From Planktothrix serta PCC 8927 (GTDB lineage Bacteria; Cyanobacteriota; Cyanobacteriia; Cyanobacteriales; Microcoleaceae), in assembly GCF_900010725.2 (NCBI RefSeq), contig NZ_LR734880.1, forward strand, positions 183,532-247,531: a stretch of 64,000 bases of DNA, given 5' to 3'. Shown in pieces: positions 39,701 through 44,669 of the stretch (its first letter is position 1; the number at the start of each line of letters is the position of its first letter). The position numbers were made by a program, and so were the translations under genes. Under the pieces are notes generated by a model. That model saw only the letters and a list, made by a program, of their open reading frames with translations. It ran no database searches and was not told where the DNA came from.

Positions 39701-41005
39701 GTTGCCCCATTCGCACCAATAGTAGCACTAGGTTTAAACCTAGTTAAGGGTGTGATTAGTACAGTGATGGCAGCTATCAACGGCGACTGGATGGGAGCTA
39801 TTTTCAGTGGTGTAATGACAGCAGCCAGCTTTGTTAGTGGCGCTTTAGGAAATATCATTAATAAAGCAGGTAACTGTATATGTGTATTTGGCACATCCAT
39901 TGCGAAATCAACTCTCCAAAACATTAAAAACGGTATCGATGCTCTCAAGAACCTAGCCACTGGAGCCTATAATGGTGCAAAATCTATCATGTCAGGCGAT
40001 AAGATTTTAGGTGCATTACAAATTCTCGGTGGTTTAGCTGGTGCTGCAACTACAGGCTTAGGTGACGCGATTAAGAGCTTGCCAGGTGGCGATATGATTT
40101 TCAAAGTTATTAAAGAACTTGAAAAAACACCAATCGCTATTCTTAATGGAATTCGTACTATTCAAAGTGGCGATACTTTCAATGGTATTAGTAGTATTTT
40201 AGGTGCTGTTTTATCAACGGGCAAAAACCTCACAGAAGGAACGGGCCCAGACTGTAATTGTGATGGCGAAGAAGACTCTGCATCATTTGCCTACAAACTA
40301 TTTAGTACCTTGGGTAATATTAACAGTAGTGCAAGTGTTGTTGTCAACAAATTCATCGGTGAAGGTGGTGTCAATGGCTGGCTTACGGGAATTGGTGACT
40401 TAGCAAATATCTGGAAGGCTGATTTAGGAAATTTGATTCAAAACAGTAACCTTTCAGCAGGTGTCAAAAATTTCGCTAGTGACACTTTACAAGTTCTGTC
40501 AGAAGCACCGCAAAAAATCAGCCAAGGTATCAATTACATCAAAGATAAAGAGTATGTTAAGGGCATAGGTACTTTACTCGATACCGTCCTCTCTTCTGCC
40601 AAAACTTATGCTGATGAAACAAAAGCAGCACCTTATGTCAATGCAGTATCAAACATCGGCTATACGGGCATTGCTTTAGCTACTGTTATTGATGGTGCAA
40701 AAGATGGCTTCAAAGAATTGCTCAAGAGTTTGCCAGAAGCTGCTGACTATCTGAAAAAGGCATGGTCTGATGAATATCAAAAGTCAGAGTTACACCAATA
40801 CCTTGATGGACTGTTAAGCAAATTTAATACTAATGTCAAAGCTGGAAGTAGTTTGAAAGATAAGTTTGAAGCTTTAAAAAATGCTGTAAAATCGCTCTTC
40901 AGTGATGATACCTTGAAAGCTATAGGCAATACGATCGATGAGTTTTTGGATAGTTTAGTACCTTGGAATCAACCCGCGCCAATTCCTGTACCCGCTACTC
41001 CATAA
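27722..41005 (+). CDS. Giant coiled-coil exoprotein with DUF4114 and degenerate S8 domains (4,427 aa)
   Basis: Acidic repeats fill residues about 1-330. A DUF4114 domain spans about 334-510 (DYNDIIFQVRG) and a second acidic linker reaches about 780. Two subtilisin-like domains follow. The first (about 795-1066) keeps GVIDTG and SSVATAKV but has NGT where HGT is expected. The second (about 1290-1510) keeps GTSRSTAYV without clear Asp/His motifs. Residues about 1530-3950 are Gln-rich coiled coil broken by Trp-rich modules near 1736, 1862, 2327, 2638 and 3167. The C-terminal 460 residues are hydrophobic and Gly-rich, with GNCICVFG and DCNCDGEED. No Sec signal is seen. It is likely a secreted or surface toxin carrier, judging by the downstream toxin genes; this is inference. 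Confidence 0.85.
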   Translation: MLFRKSNRKNKKSQTFNSQETFILEPILTPSGFVDTGDDQPDPVTFENIDLQIDIDQPENLLDSIDHSIADLPDQDPLNLDTDLEEIPFITIDHEFSSPESIEITHNDLTLDQNPENIDHSEVLAEPSIEEPTVDLGLSETSTETDLKVENNPDLLLDLSENSSDHQNIEEIETPVLTLDDSNQPDSQELESPEHQIADASIGLETDLSLEDHQDSLTDAEPVETEELVTENHPLETTETISDSEIKPLIDSPEKTDSVQIELAIDQPIESEPNLDHPLTEDLKSDPDQTVESVTEALLETPAENHLLETNSESQVIDAIANSQPDFQFDSGVFTVGETGEVTIDYLFDGGKYKGELAIFSLEGMEQFEPGSSDFIKEAASRALSDSEFGHIVISDITQGAKFSGNLSGETNWNSGEYVGLKTVEMRPGDTFGIMLVPNGKVQQVLNNPDIDGATKPLFSLATANPDDGLQVGQIADINGEGNTFAMEDLRIDQHTDKDYNDIIFQVRGAKGEAVHLDEVINPQKDWRSSDLGQALIDYAEPYINTEEPEIINEFEDIVGDLINNLDDLIQDNQDIRELDTEVNLDSTIVEKPEQEAESLIEPENIEQPAPINSEDLDVNSEPENTEIENPISESDSISNRENSDSEIGGEQTDELTQPNSVETPASEDLAETPIVPANESSSETVDNTTQNLTESEKQVITSDNQVIQPPTPVESTWVSRLENITQQLKHPTSEKISVNSTLIQQLEHLTDQLKTQNDLTVTSQTVQLIEQLETQFNLQPILASESFEFPTENQPLVGVIDTGFSSHNPDLDYSKITWGSDRIEGDNDPTVTTENSSDNGTLTLEIIAAKQNNNIGINGINDNVSIWAGRADSSNYWADSLVEFVDVAKASEQVNAVVNLNLELSPVNSDGSYQLTSPEINAIQYAQTHNIIVVVSAGEQPGTVAALGELSQEFDNIITVGSAERVNNAIAFSKAYENTPNSGTGEGLNIVADSRIGNTTDSSVATAKVTGAMSQVWAANPDLSYRQVINIIESTATDLKTPGWDNQTGNGLLNLDAAVHLAKATTPEYFVPTISNPVADIALPAQTSQTIDLSQVFTTSKKGEIKYEVMSGNSNSLTVQLEGNQLKLESLSQTGNTAVTVQAINNAGITKELTFNVTTNATNPVVINSVKENLNQLETLMNSTPDFLEGLSTDEATVILDQLMQTLEENSDLIRLLTQPDLLPLMGFDTNQVSTINSLLNSPELAEEFGLSVSLREALSQPDSTLFDQGLLNADEAVYLLPENTQQPQVGFIDFKANNHVKNVTSIFTSINPEADYDTFTVTDGNWAEKLTQFVNNLRASGQQNGVVNLSLDLSQLDDVGVTTRYELTPQEQQAIQYARDNNVLLIVASGNTGDVMSALGQASQTFDNIITVGAINQFEGKTDYSAYGDGLTVVAPGGEWQDDQTAFVGTSRSTAYVTAAVSLIWAANPALNWQQVKELLIETSRDINTEGWDKQTGYGIIDIKEAIRRSLITEPKTAETQDQITLIPFSGEGRVQTLARAAGDNTEQAISDLETLQETLVNQWQTLLDLGNPELTLTELDAEVKAKITAAFEQYQQVNTDAAISTAQAQQWTEALALATQHYQIEATRLQNLLIQQQQLQEQLASLGEQKTTLEAETQQLLATIQENIQKAEEDLAKAKAKLINPFADVDNQLQIDPQVWETAANTQQISADKFNQAATVQNTEAQRYNAIANHINPTRWQVVGTEKRRCGGTQEIWGYGTDPNLLKQKQQNQWQAQIAAQNAQNYLQLAQQAQQQSTALNQYAEFLKQQSINAETGEINDAKIVLELLQQQLAEQEKLNLNYNNLAGLAGGRQAQNQNTANWHQSQINRWEQVGTKRTGKSGRKTEPVYGWVHYPQHIAPYQQAQHQANLAANERNIYQQLASQSEQQVNLLRQQVQKLTLQIRDWPVLKQGIEYEIAADELRLQANQDLLALHEPVQEQKLETLNLLISQAETELQTLENQKIPPQEQLTNQTETRLQDTLQEVTNIQTKRAEDQQNLQKILELSGFLLPYRERLTAMGKTVQQLEAEQLEVALRIQQLNQENAQTPSQNLSQQIEYWTNHLETLNQELEWAKLQQDQLALAVADSPERLAISQLIKDLETAPNSIDPQGKIATLKSYESGGANFLAGFDHLSDRLTSAKAEQTATETELKLLQEEYRNLGLQKADLEDVKIPAKEQEIGAKEQDIIETKATISQTENTLETLEDQLPALQVSLVETLHATSLQEEAIADIQTQITDTQNQITANNNQVQELQSVLQGYQNQINQANAVVNSLEQQRLAHQNAANYWNGQIQTWGITGYDSKGRPQYGWIYNPQAEANRNASQAAANSYAQQRNTAQANAQQLTATLQPKIAETQQQIATLGQEKQALIQQQSTLNNQLNVEIQALTSLQGELQAITNQINDLQEQINATQAQLDSFNTQLVTQEQQLDTLILELAQLYQQKADFEQKLIEKYREIELTEQYLEQVNGEANRLQSRLDLLNQAGILEEKYQQNWQQWQQANQTQATATEKLLEIRQNGEPYRQQLASLGAELTDAQGKLNQANSLQQGIAEIQQSIAFINLQIGNQALLQQSLNDHLGTLAATERAYLNQAANHQQKIWYWNGAQWAYNAAEAAAYRANLQQASFIADQRNRSWQQLQQSQTTLNTLNQQLSTKNTDLINKQTELTQLGQSIPQLQVQIAQLGTAINTVNQQLEPLVNQENEQATLIENAITTSQTLATELTQTSQLHATALRQLIGLGMLASESDVDFFATQVEPQVKTHLEQLQNVANDLQTQTDNLNQLIASSQEKLANTTDLVSQAALNKLIENYQKNLQDLEGLKTANQTNTDELQGLLNQAVAALTPLRQKQELEIRQKLINNDQKLEALQSQLNSEEAADAAIQSGTVLDYVQLTQQINQDLRLGVSDWTEQFVEGNQQTKSLINQQQTLSNSVDDLITYINDNLAEPYGQYNRTEANLEDAITTLGVVEIRSDQLDNAVISTEQAIERLKLRIQQDAELWEEIEPIAIRYGVESEELKEYQAQVEAIYAETSQTNSQIEIKIKALRAQFLQEHPDNGTAIDLLKAATLEGQNSNETITALLNTTQAAVLLSADSVDGRNPLQALFDKAKAEKASHEAQGYALLAQANWYEQRAAYHWAVSRKNGPTWTEQRWVKGRSGKGHWETVTHVDYNWILWQQYSQLFPQLRAQGSAHLVEADKWRQEIERLEPLKNQWVAANDAANTAESPIDEARNLFAELEAARESIPGDQIQLTTLENLLPTIQQLLEEAEAEATAQNAKVQQEWAEYDTNSEEYRAAIADILQRRGELNTKAIETQQQLADAEATVERQTVALSDELQSTKVLTTNLEQQRQAIENQIITLQNQGVTGEELDNFNTNLVQINQSLKLLNNKAAVLTAEQTALTQKRTMLTAQNEVILAEQRLLDAYINDPDADYSNLQQQLDDARAALAEAQRLAEQAEAASQALTASLQQLKTDLLAQNDQHLKAAREHQTILKDLVEATQSNANYTLQAAQKQQEVNTLEFQILQRLQTATAAGYQEAKALLDVAQRNDMATAAEIYYRDYKDLASDRGGCAGGAGNANDQILADQYYQQMLQQRELQRRAQAQADAFGAARRTAEAQMKTLQTQQETAQQLLNDLNAKVAETQEERENKTQELAIAQARLDGITRIREQTEQTFIQLVTLEKLNLAQAQLEQEIAQNRQVDIDQAVQNRLERDRLELERKWLETTAKIEQLKQLQAEDDLRQSLNNVRGDLGLETLDPTEDPMQLQTQLAGLLTSLKDLETQQPDLPDDVKALLAEARGDINLALQGKVQEVSKANLTSALEALIIQGNLYRSQLDQIIQEEEADFQLLQDAQDDIQFASKQFLEEIDESKLLDEEKKILTPLAIESIAKVAYANQAVSISKELAQEAKNILEEILDYRKKEREQRKKAFWQMILNIGMNVLSIISLIVAPFAPIVALGLNLVKGVISTVMAAINGDWMGAIFSGVMTAASFVSGALGNIINKAGNCICVFGTSIAKSTLQNIKNGIDALKNLATGAYNGAKSIMSGDKILGALQILGGLAGAATTGLGDAIKSLPGGDMIFKVIKELEKTPIAILNGIRTIQSGDTFNGISSILGAVLSTGKNLTEGTGPDCNCDGEEDSASFAYKLFSTLGNINSSASVVVNKFIGEGGVNGWLTGIGDLANIWKADLGNLIQNSNLSAGVKNFASDTLQVLSEAPQKISQGINYIKDKEYVKGIGTLLDTVLSSAKTYADETKAAPYVNAVSNIGYTGIALATVIDGAKDGFKELLKSLPEAADYLKKAWSDEYQKSELHQYLDGLLSKFNTNVKAGSSLKDKFEALKNAVKSLFSDDTLKAIGNTIDEFLDSLVPWNQPAPIPVPATP
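34496..34529. repeat. 34-bp perfect palindrome inside the giant ORF
   Basis: The arm CTTGTAGAGACGTTGCA is followed directly by its reverse complement. This GTAGAGACGTTGC type of palindrome is a dispersed cyanobacterial repeat usually seen between genes. Here it is read in frame as VETLHATSLQE in the coiled-coil region without breaking the ORF. Confidence 0.9.
34997..35024. repeat. Imperfect 28-bp palindrome inside the giant ORF
   Basis: GTAGAGAT at 34997 and ATCTCTAC ending at 35024 frame an imperfect palindrome (three mispairs). It is related to the repeat 468 bp upstream and is also in frame, encoding part of VEIQALTSLQ. Confidence 0.75.
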
Positions 41006-41028
41006 AATGCTTTAACTCAGAGGTAATT

Positions 41029-41118
41029 ATGTCTTCTCAAAACATCCTGCAACAACTCAAAAACTCCCACTCCCACCAGCGAGTCGTGAGCCGCCTTTGC
41101 AGCCTAGGCGATCGCTAA
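41029..41118 (+). CDS. Possible 29-residue ORF after the giant gene
   Basis: An ATG with an AGAGG-like ribosome-binding site eight bases upstream opens a 29-codon frame (MSSQNILQQLKNSHSHQRVV...), closed by TAA at a HIP1 site. No known function. It could be the remnant of a longer gene cut by recombination, or chance. Confidence 0.25.
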   Translation: MSSQNILQQLKNSHSHQRVVSRLCSLGDR

Positions 41119-41161
41119 CACCAAACATTCCAAACTGAAAAAATAAATCAGGAGGCAAACA

Positions 41162-41245
41162 ATAAAAAGTAAATATTCTGTTTGGGCAGGAATAGGGTTA
41201 CTACTGTTTAGTATTTTTGGTCTAGCTAGACGCAAAAAATATTAA
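41162..41245 (+). pseudogene. Membrane-anchor/sorting-tail fragment lacking a start codon
   Basis: A perfect AGGAGG (41150-41155) is followed six bases later by ATA, not ATG, and an open frame of 26 further codons: KSKYSVWAGIGLLLFSIFGL then ARRKKY. This is one membrane helix with a basic tail, like the end of a PEP-CTERM-type or other membrane-anchored protein. It is either a mutated tiny membrane gene or a leftover C-terminus. The rest of 41006-41397 shows only HIP1 sites. Confidence 0.4.
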
Positions 41246-41280
41246 CGATCAAAACAACAATTGCCTGATGCTAAACTCAA

Positions 41281-41326
41281 GCGATCGCCCTTACCCAAAA
41301 ATTCAACAAACAGAAACCTTTGCGAT
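41281..41326. repeat. 46-bp direct repeat, left copy (toxin cassette boundary)
   Basis: The sequence starting GCGATCGCCCTTACCCAAAA is repeated at 42185-42230 with one mismatch over 46 bp. The two copies bracket the toxin-like gene at 41398 and its partner at 41784. Confidence 0.9.
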
Positions 41327-41397
41327 GCTATAATTAGAAGATCGATCGCCCTCAGAACCCCTTACTATAGGACAAGCTCCAACCATAAAATAGAGCC

Positions 41398-41766
41398 ATG
41401 TCCACCTCTGATCGAATAATCCACTCACGCTATGCCGATGGTACACCAGTATTTGAGGAACAAGAGCCAAATCGCTTACCCAGTGGTAACAAACCCCTAC
41501 CCGATACCAACGCTACTGGCCCACATTCACAACTGCGATGGGACATAATTAACAATAGAATCTATCAGGCTCGTGAATTTGATGCTAACGGCTATCCAAT
41601 CCGCGACATTGACTTCACCAGTCCCACCTATAGAAACGGCAATCCACGTCCCAATCATGCGCCACCCCCTCATCAACATCTGTGGCAACTCAACGATCCT
41701 CAAATCGGCCCGCGATCGGGTTTTAAGAGACAAGGTGGCGGCGGTTCTCCCCTAGATTTACCCTAA
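41398..41766 (+). CDS. Putative toxin-domain protein (orphan polymorphic-toxin tip)
   Basis: A 122-residue soluble, His/Pro/Gly-rich protein. The core (about 40-98) reads GPHSQLRWDIINNRIYQAREFD, then PIRDIDFTSPTY and PNHAPPPHQHLW. That spacing of Arg, Asp and clustered His residues resembles small nuclease toxin domains found at the C-termini of polymorphic toxins. I cannot name the family with confidence. The next gene begins 17 bp downstream and has the size of an immunity protein. There is no signal peptide and no long delivery region, so it is probably an orphan tip module. A TAA 9 bases upstream in frame rules out fusion to the giant protein. Confidence 0.6.
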   Translation: MSTSDRIIHSRYADGTPVFEEQEPNRLPSGNKPLPDTNATGPHSQLRWDIINNRIYQAREFDANGYPIRDIDFTSPTYRNGNPRPNHAPPPHQHLWQLNDPQIGPRSGFKRQGGGGSPLDLP

Positions 41767-41783
41767 AAATCGGAGTTAAAACC

Positions 41784-42179
41784 ATGCAAGGCATTACTAT
41801 TACCGACGAAACTACTGATGGTTTCTTAGCTATAAATCTGATAGATATTTTACAAGCGATCGCACCCACAGTTTTAACCAGCCAGTGGCAAATTTCCCAC
41901 CTAGAATGTCTTGGAACAACAGCCGAACGACTCCATCAAATTGCCGATAATCAGCAATGGATCTCCGGTACATTATTGCTAGAATTAGCAGCAGGAATTA
42001 CCCAAGTAATTGACGGCAAATTTCAAGGCAACCGTTTAAATGAAAATCAGCCTTGGTTAACTATCACCGCAGTAGATAGTAGCGCTTATGATATTGAAAG
42101 CTTAGATGAAAATATCCTTGCTCAAATTCGACAGCAGTTTCAGCAAGTTAGCGAATTGCCAATACTGTTAACTGCCTAA
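41784..42179 (+). CDS. Putative immunity protein for the upstream toxin
   Basis: An unrecognised 131-residue acidic soluble protein. A GGAG motif about ten bases before the ATG supports the start. Its gene follows the toxin-like ORF by 17 bp and the two lie between 46-bp direct repeats, the expected layout for a toxin/immunity module. It contains no enzymatic motif; the net negative charge would suit binding to a basic nuclease. The immunity role is inferred only from position and size. Confidence 0.5.
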   Translation: MQGITITDETTDGFLAINLIDILQAIAPTVLTSQWQISHLECLGTTAERLHQIADNQQWISGTLLLELAAGITQVIDGKFQGNRLNENQPWLTITAVDSSAYDIESLDENILAQIRQQFQQVSELPILLTA

Positions 42180-42184
42180 TAGGT

Positions 42185-42230
42185 GCGATCGCCCTTACCC
42201 AAAAATTCAACAAACAGAAACCTGTGCGAT
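42185..42230. repeat. 46-bp direct repeat, right copy
   Basis: Matches 41281-41326 with one mismatch. HIP1 octamers lie within and just after it (42185-42292), and this is also the intergenic space before the DUF104/mazF module. Confidence 0.9.
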
Positions 42231-42362
42231 CGCCCTTTCCCAAAACCACGCGCTCCCTCTGTTTCTGTAAGTTAAACGGAGTGCGATCGCTCCTTTCCCA
42301 CTTTGACAAAACTAGATCAATTGTAGTAGGATAAAGGCTAACTAAATTTAGGGTAATAGCTC

Positions 42363-42596
42363 ATGCCCCAGATTTTCAGAGCCACATACCGTAATGGCAC
42401 ATTCATCTTAAATAATCCCTGCGATCTGACTGAAGGTACAGAAGTGGAATTATTAATCCAATCATCTTATATAACAACAGTCCCTCGGCGTATTGGTTGG
42501 GATGAAAAACTTGCGATCATGGCACAAAAAAAAGATGACCAGCTACTTGATGATGTTAGCACTACCAATTGGGAAATTGAAGAATGGCAATGGTAG
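42363..42596 (+). CDS. DUF104-type antitoxin
   Basis: A 77-residue protein with the DUF104 (AF2212-like) N-terminus: a beta-rich segment IFRATYRNGTFILNNPCDLTEGTEVELLI, followed by a helical, acidic tail ending WEIEEWQW that would bind the toxin. It overlaps the mazF-like gene by 13 bp, a normal type II antitoxin-toxin order. It should neutralise the toxin and may autoregulate the operon. Confidence 0.85.
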   Translation: MPQIFRATYRNGTFILNNPCDLTEGTEVELLIQSSYITTVPRRIGWDEKLAIMAQKKDDQLLDDVSTTNWEIEEWQW

Positions 42597-42913
42597 TGAA
42601 TCGGTTCGACGTTTTTTTAGTTAATCTCGATCCCACTGTTGGTAGTGAAATTCAGAAAACTCGACCTTGTGTAGTAATTTCTCCTGATGAGATGAATCAT
42701 CATATTGCTACAGTTATCGTGGCACCGATGACCACTAAAGGTCAACCTTACCCAACCAGAGTTACTTGTCAGTTTCAAGGGAAAGAAGGACAAATAGTTC
42801 TCGACCAAATTAGAACGGTCGATCGAACTAGATTAGTCAAACAGCTAGGACAAATTAGCCTAGATGAACAGCAAGCTGTTTTAAAGATTTTAGCCGAAAT
42901 GTTTGCTGAGTAG
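42584..42913 (+). CDS. mazF: MazF/PemK family endoribonuclease toxin
   Basis: A sequence-specific mRNA interferase of a type II toxin-antitoxin pair. The 109-residue product shows the family pattern: FDVFLVNLDPTVGSEIQKTRPCVVISPD at the start, then ATVIVAPMTTKGQPYPTRV, GQIVLDQIRTVDRTRLVK and a C-terminal helix. The key Arg-Pro of strand 2 and the Thr/Ser segment are intact, so it is probably active. An alternative ATG at 42590 would remove two residues. It is coupled to the DUF104 antitoxin by overlap and lies in the toxin cassette array. Confidence 0.92.
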   Translation: MAMVVNRFDVFLVNLDPTVGSEIQKTRPCVVISPDEMNHHIATVIVAPMTTKGQPYPTRVTCQFQGKEGQIVLDQIRTVDRTRLVKQLGQISLDEQQAVLKILAEMFAE

Positions 42914-42935
42914 CTCAGTAAAAAGACTTTCTCTA

Positions 42936-42950
42936 AGAAACCGGGTTTCT
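42936..42950. repeat. AGAAACCGGGTTTCT palindrome
   Basis: A 15-bp near-palindrome, one of at least five in the window (also 43822-43836, 43873-43887, 44680-44694, 53687-53701). Three of them separate toxin-island modules. Confidence 0.85.
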
Positions 42951-43075
42951 AAGGGCTGTGGTAGCTGTAAAAAAGGAGTCTTGTCTTAGTGACGATCGCA
43001 TATTGACTATTATCCGCCAAAAATAACAAGCGATCGCGCTTCCCCAACTCCGAAAATCTCATCAAAAACTTACCT

Positions 43076-43477
43076 GTGACCGATTTTACTAATATAACTC
43101 CAGGTGGAGGTCTAACAGCCCATGAATCAGCCGGAGGACATACATTAGCACGGCACGTTGATTTAACAGAAACCGAACTCGCTAATCGACTCGCGACTCA
43201 AATAACTCTCCCCAGAGCATCATCCTTCCTGAATCGAGAAATTGCCGAACAAGCCATATCAGACGCGATCAATGCTAACCAAACTCAAATTACCAACTGG
43301 CTTAGTGGTAATTCCTCACGGTTACAAATCAACCATACTGCTACTAATCCCATCGGCGTTACTCTAACTCGTGGTGCCCCTAGTACCGTACCCGATCACA
43401 ACCTACAAATCCTTTTCAGAAGAGATTCTACATTACGATTAGGATACTATATTCTAACAGCATACCCAGAACCATGA
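43076..43477 (+). CDS. CdiA-CT RNase A-like toxin domain protein (orphan)
   Basis: A 133-residue protein, nearly all of which is the bacterial CdiA-CT RNase A-like domain: GGGLTAHESAGGHTLARHV at the start (catalytic-type His residues), ELANRLATQ, the ASSFLNREIAEQAI helix and a C-terminal YYILTAYPEP. In contact-dependent inhibition systems this domain is the C-terminal tip of a huge exoprotein and cuts RNA in target cells. Here it stands alone from a GTG start, without pretoxin or transport sequence. Its TGA stop overlaps the ATG of the immunity gene (ATGA). It is a displaced tip or a cassette that could recombine onto a carrier. Confidence 0.9.
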   Translation: MTDFTNITPGGGLTAHESAGGHTLARHVDLTETELANRLATQITLPRASSFLNREIAEQAISDAINANQTQITNWLSGNSSRLQINHTATNPIGVTLTRGAPSTVPDHNLQILFRRDSTLRLGYYILTAYPEP

Positions 43478-43800
43478 CCGAACAACAATTTCCCGCCCTC
43501 GCTCAATTTTGCAGTGCTTACTTCCATCAAGATTGGGATTTAGAAGCACCGGATGCTCTGGGAATTATCCGCAATTATCTCAAAGACGAATCAATTTCCC
43601 AAGTGCAACAAACTATCAAAGAAATCGAGCAGTTACTTTCACTTAATCTCGAAACAGAGAAATTAAAAAATTTCCTAGAGTCCGACTTAAAATGCTACTA
43701 CAATCCTAGAGTTTATAATATATCTCATTCAGATTGGCTACTGTGGGTGCAGATATCTTTGAAACAAGGAGTTTTTACCAGAATCCCTCTATTAGCATAA
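43474..43800 (+). CDS. CdiI-like immunity protein
   Basis: The 108-residue product begins QFPALAQFCSAYFHQDWDLEAPDALGIIRNYL and ends around SDWLLWVQISLK, the pattern of contact-dependent growth inhibition immunity proteins that pair with RNase-type CdiA tips. Its start overlaps the toxin stop by four bases, so translation is coupled and immunity is made together with the toxin. It should bind and block the adjacent RNase A-like toxin in the cytosol. Confidence 0.85.
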   Translation: MTEQQFPALAQFCSAYFHQDWDLEAPDALGIIRNYLKDESISQVQQTIKEIEQLLSLNLETEKLKNFLESDLKCYYNPRVYNISHSDWLLWVQISLKQGVFTRIPLLA

Positions 43801-43862
43801 AGCCGTGATCACCCCTCTCTCAGAAACCGGGTTTCTACGATAACTTTGGCATCCCCACCGAG

Positions 43863-43904
43863 ATATTTAGGAAGAAACCCGGTTTCTTAATCCACGCGAT
43901 CGCC
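43863..43904. repeat. 42-bp direct repeat, left copy (xisHI module)
   Basis: ATATTTAGGAAGAAACCCGG and the following 22 bp recur at 44670-44711 with two mismatches. The pair flanks xisI and the broken xisH. Confidence 0.85.
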
Positions 43905-43920
43905 TTTTCAGAATCAACAT

Positions 43921-44250
43921 TTAAGCCACTGCAAACCCTGTAAACTGTCGCACATAAGGCGCTCGAAATCCCAAAACAATATCCGTTTTCGGTACACCTA
44001 ATTCTACCAATTCGTTAGCAATTCCTGATTCTGTTAAATCGCGCTGAATCCAAATTTTCCCATCTTTGATATCTACATGAACCACACAACCATAAACTCG
44101 CTCTTGATTTTCCCAACCTACATGAACTAAAAGATAGTGATCGCTCTCTTTATCAAGAATTAACTCTTTTTCTGTATCTTCAGATAAATGATTGGCTGTA
44201 TGTCTTTTTAAGACAGTCTGAACTAACTCTGAATAATTTATTCCTTCCAT
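43921..44250 (-). CDS. xisI: XisI family protein
   Basis: XisI is named for the fdxN-element excision control factors of heterocyst-forming cyanobacteria, but xisHI pairs are widespread in strains without that element and their general role is unsettled. The 109-residue product is complete, with the typical YSELVQTVLKRHT start, DHYLLVHVGWENQERVYGCVVHVDIKDGKIWIQRD core and the ending GFRAPYVRQFTGFAVA. Its start overlaps the xisH fragment by 13 bp, the usual xisH-xisI organisation. Because xisH is broken, this copy is probably without its partner. Confidence 0.92.
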   Translation of the reverse strand: MEGINYSELVQTVLKRHTANHLSEDTEKELILDKESDHYLLVHVGWENQERVYGCVVHVDIKDGKIWIQRDLTESGIANELVELGVPKTDIVLGFRAPYVRQFTGFAVA

Positions 44251-44585
44251 AAAACAATCTCCTGTTGGCTTGGCTCAAAAACAAGTAACTTTAAGCGATG
44301 TTCGGCAATAACTTCCTGAATAAATTGGATCAAAAAAAATTCCCGATAAACTTCAGAAGGAACAGCTAAATACAGAAGGCGATCGGGTTGTTTTTTTCTC
44401 AGTGCTGAACGATATAGCAATCCTAAATGATTTGTGAAAAAGTTTTGTAGGGGTTTGGTCTCCAAACCCAGGCGAAAAGAGGGTTTGGAGACCCAACCCC
44501 TACGATAAAATATTACGACCTATTTAGGACTGCTATAGTTAAGCGTTTGTCCTAAAGCTGTATGAAATTCACTCACCTGGATCAT
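44238..44585 (-). pseudogene. xisH: xisH pseudogene (N-terminus lost, interrupted by a TIR element)
   Basis: Two pieces of XisH are visible. The piece before the insert encodes VSEFHTALGQTLN (44541-44579) and the piece after encodes YRSALRKKQPDRLLYLAVPS to the normal end VLWKE. Removing 44415-44535 and one TA rejoins them as ALGQTLNYRSALR. The roughly 75 N-terminal residues of a normal XisH, which hold the nuclease-like part, are missing: an in-frame TAA lies three codons before the first visible ATG. The apparent 75-residue ORF starting in the inserted element is therefore not a real gene start. Confidence 0.88.
44415..44535. mobile_element. TIR element (TAGCAATCC family) inserted in xisH
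   Basis: A 121-bp element with 14-bp terminal inverted repeats, TAGCAATCCTAAAT and ATTTAGGACTGCTA, flanked by TA on both sides (44413-44414 and 44536-44537). A TA duplication is typical of IS630/Tc1-mariner type transposition. The interior forms a long hairpin from GTAGGGGTTTGG and CCAACCCCTAC arms. Because it splits a known reading frame, its borders are exact. It has no transposase and must move in trans. Confidence 0.88.
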
Positions 44586-44669
44586 TCTATTTTACTAAAT
44601 TTTTTAGACTTTTCTCGAAAGTAACCGAGATTGTTAAGAATCCTCGGTTTCTTTATCCCCCCGCCCGAA

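Noticed and set aside
44238-44465. A 75-residue 'complete' XisH-like gene
   Set aside because: Its first 18 residues are translated from the inserted mobile element; the true gene is split and lacks its N-terminus.
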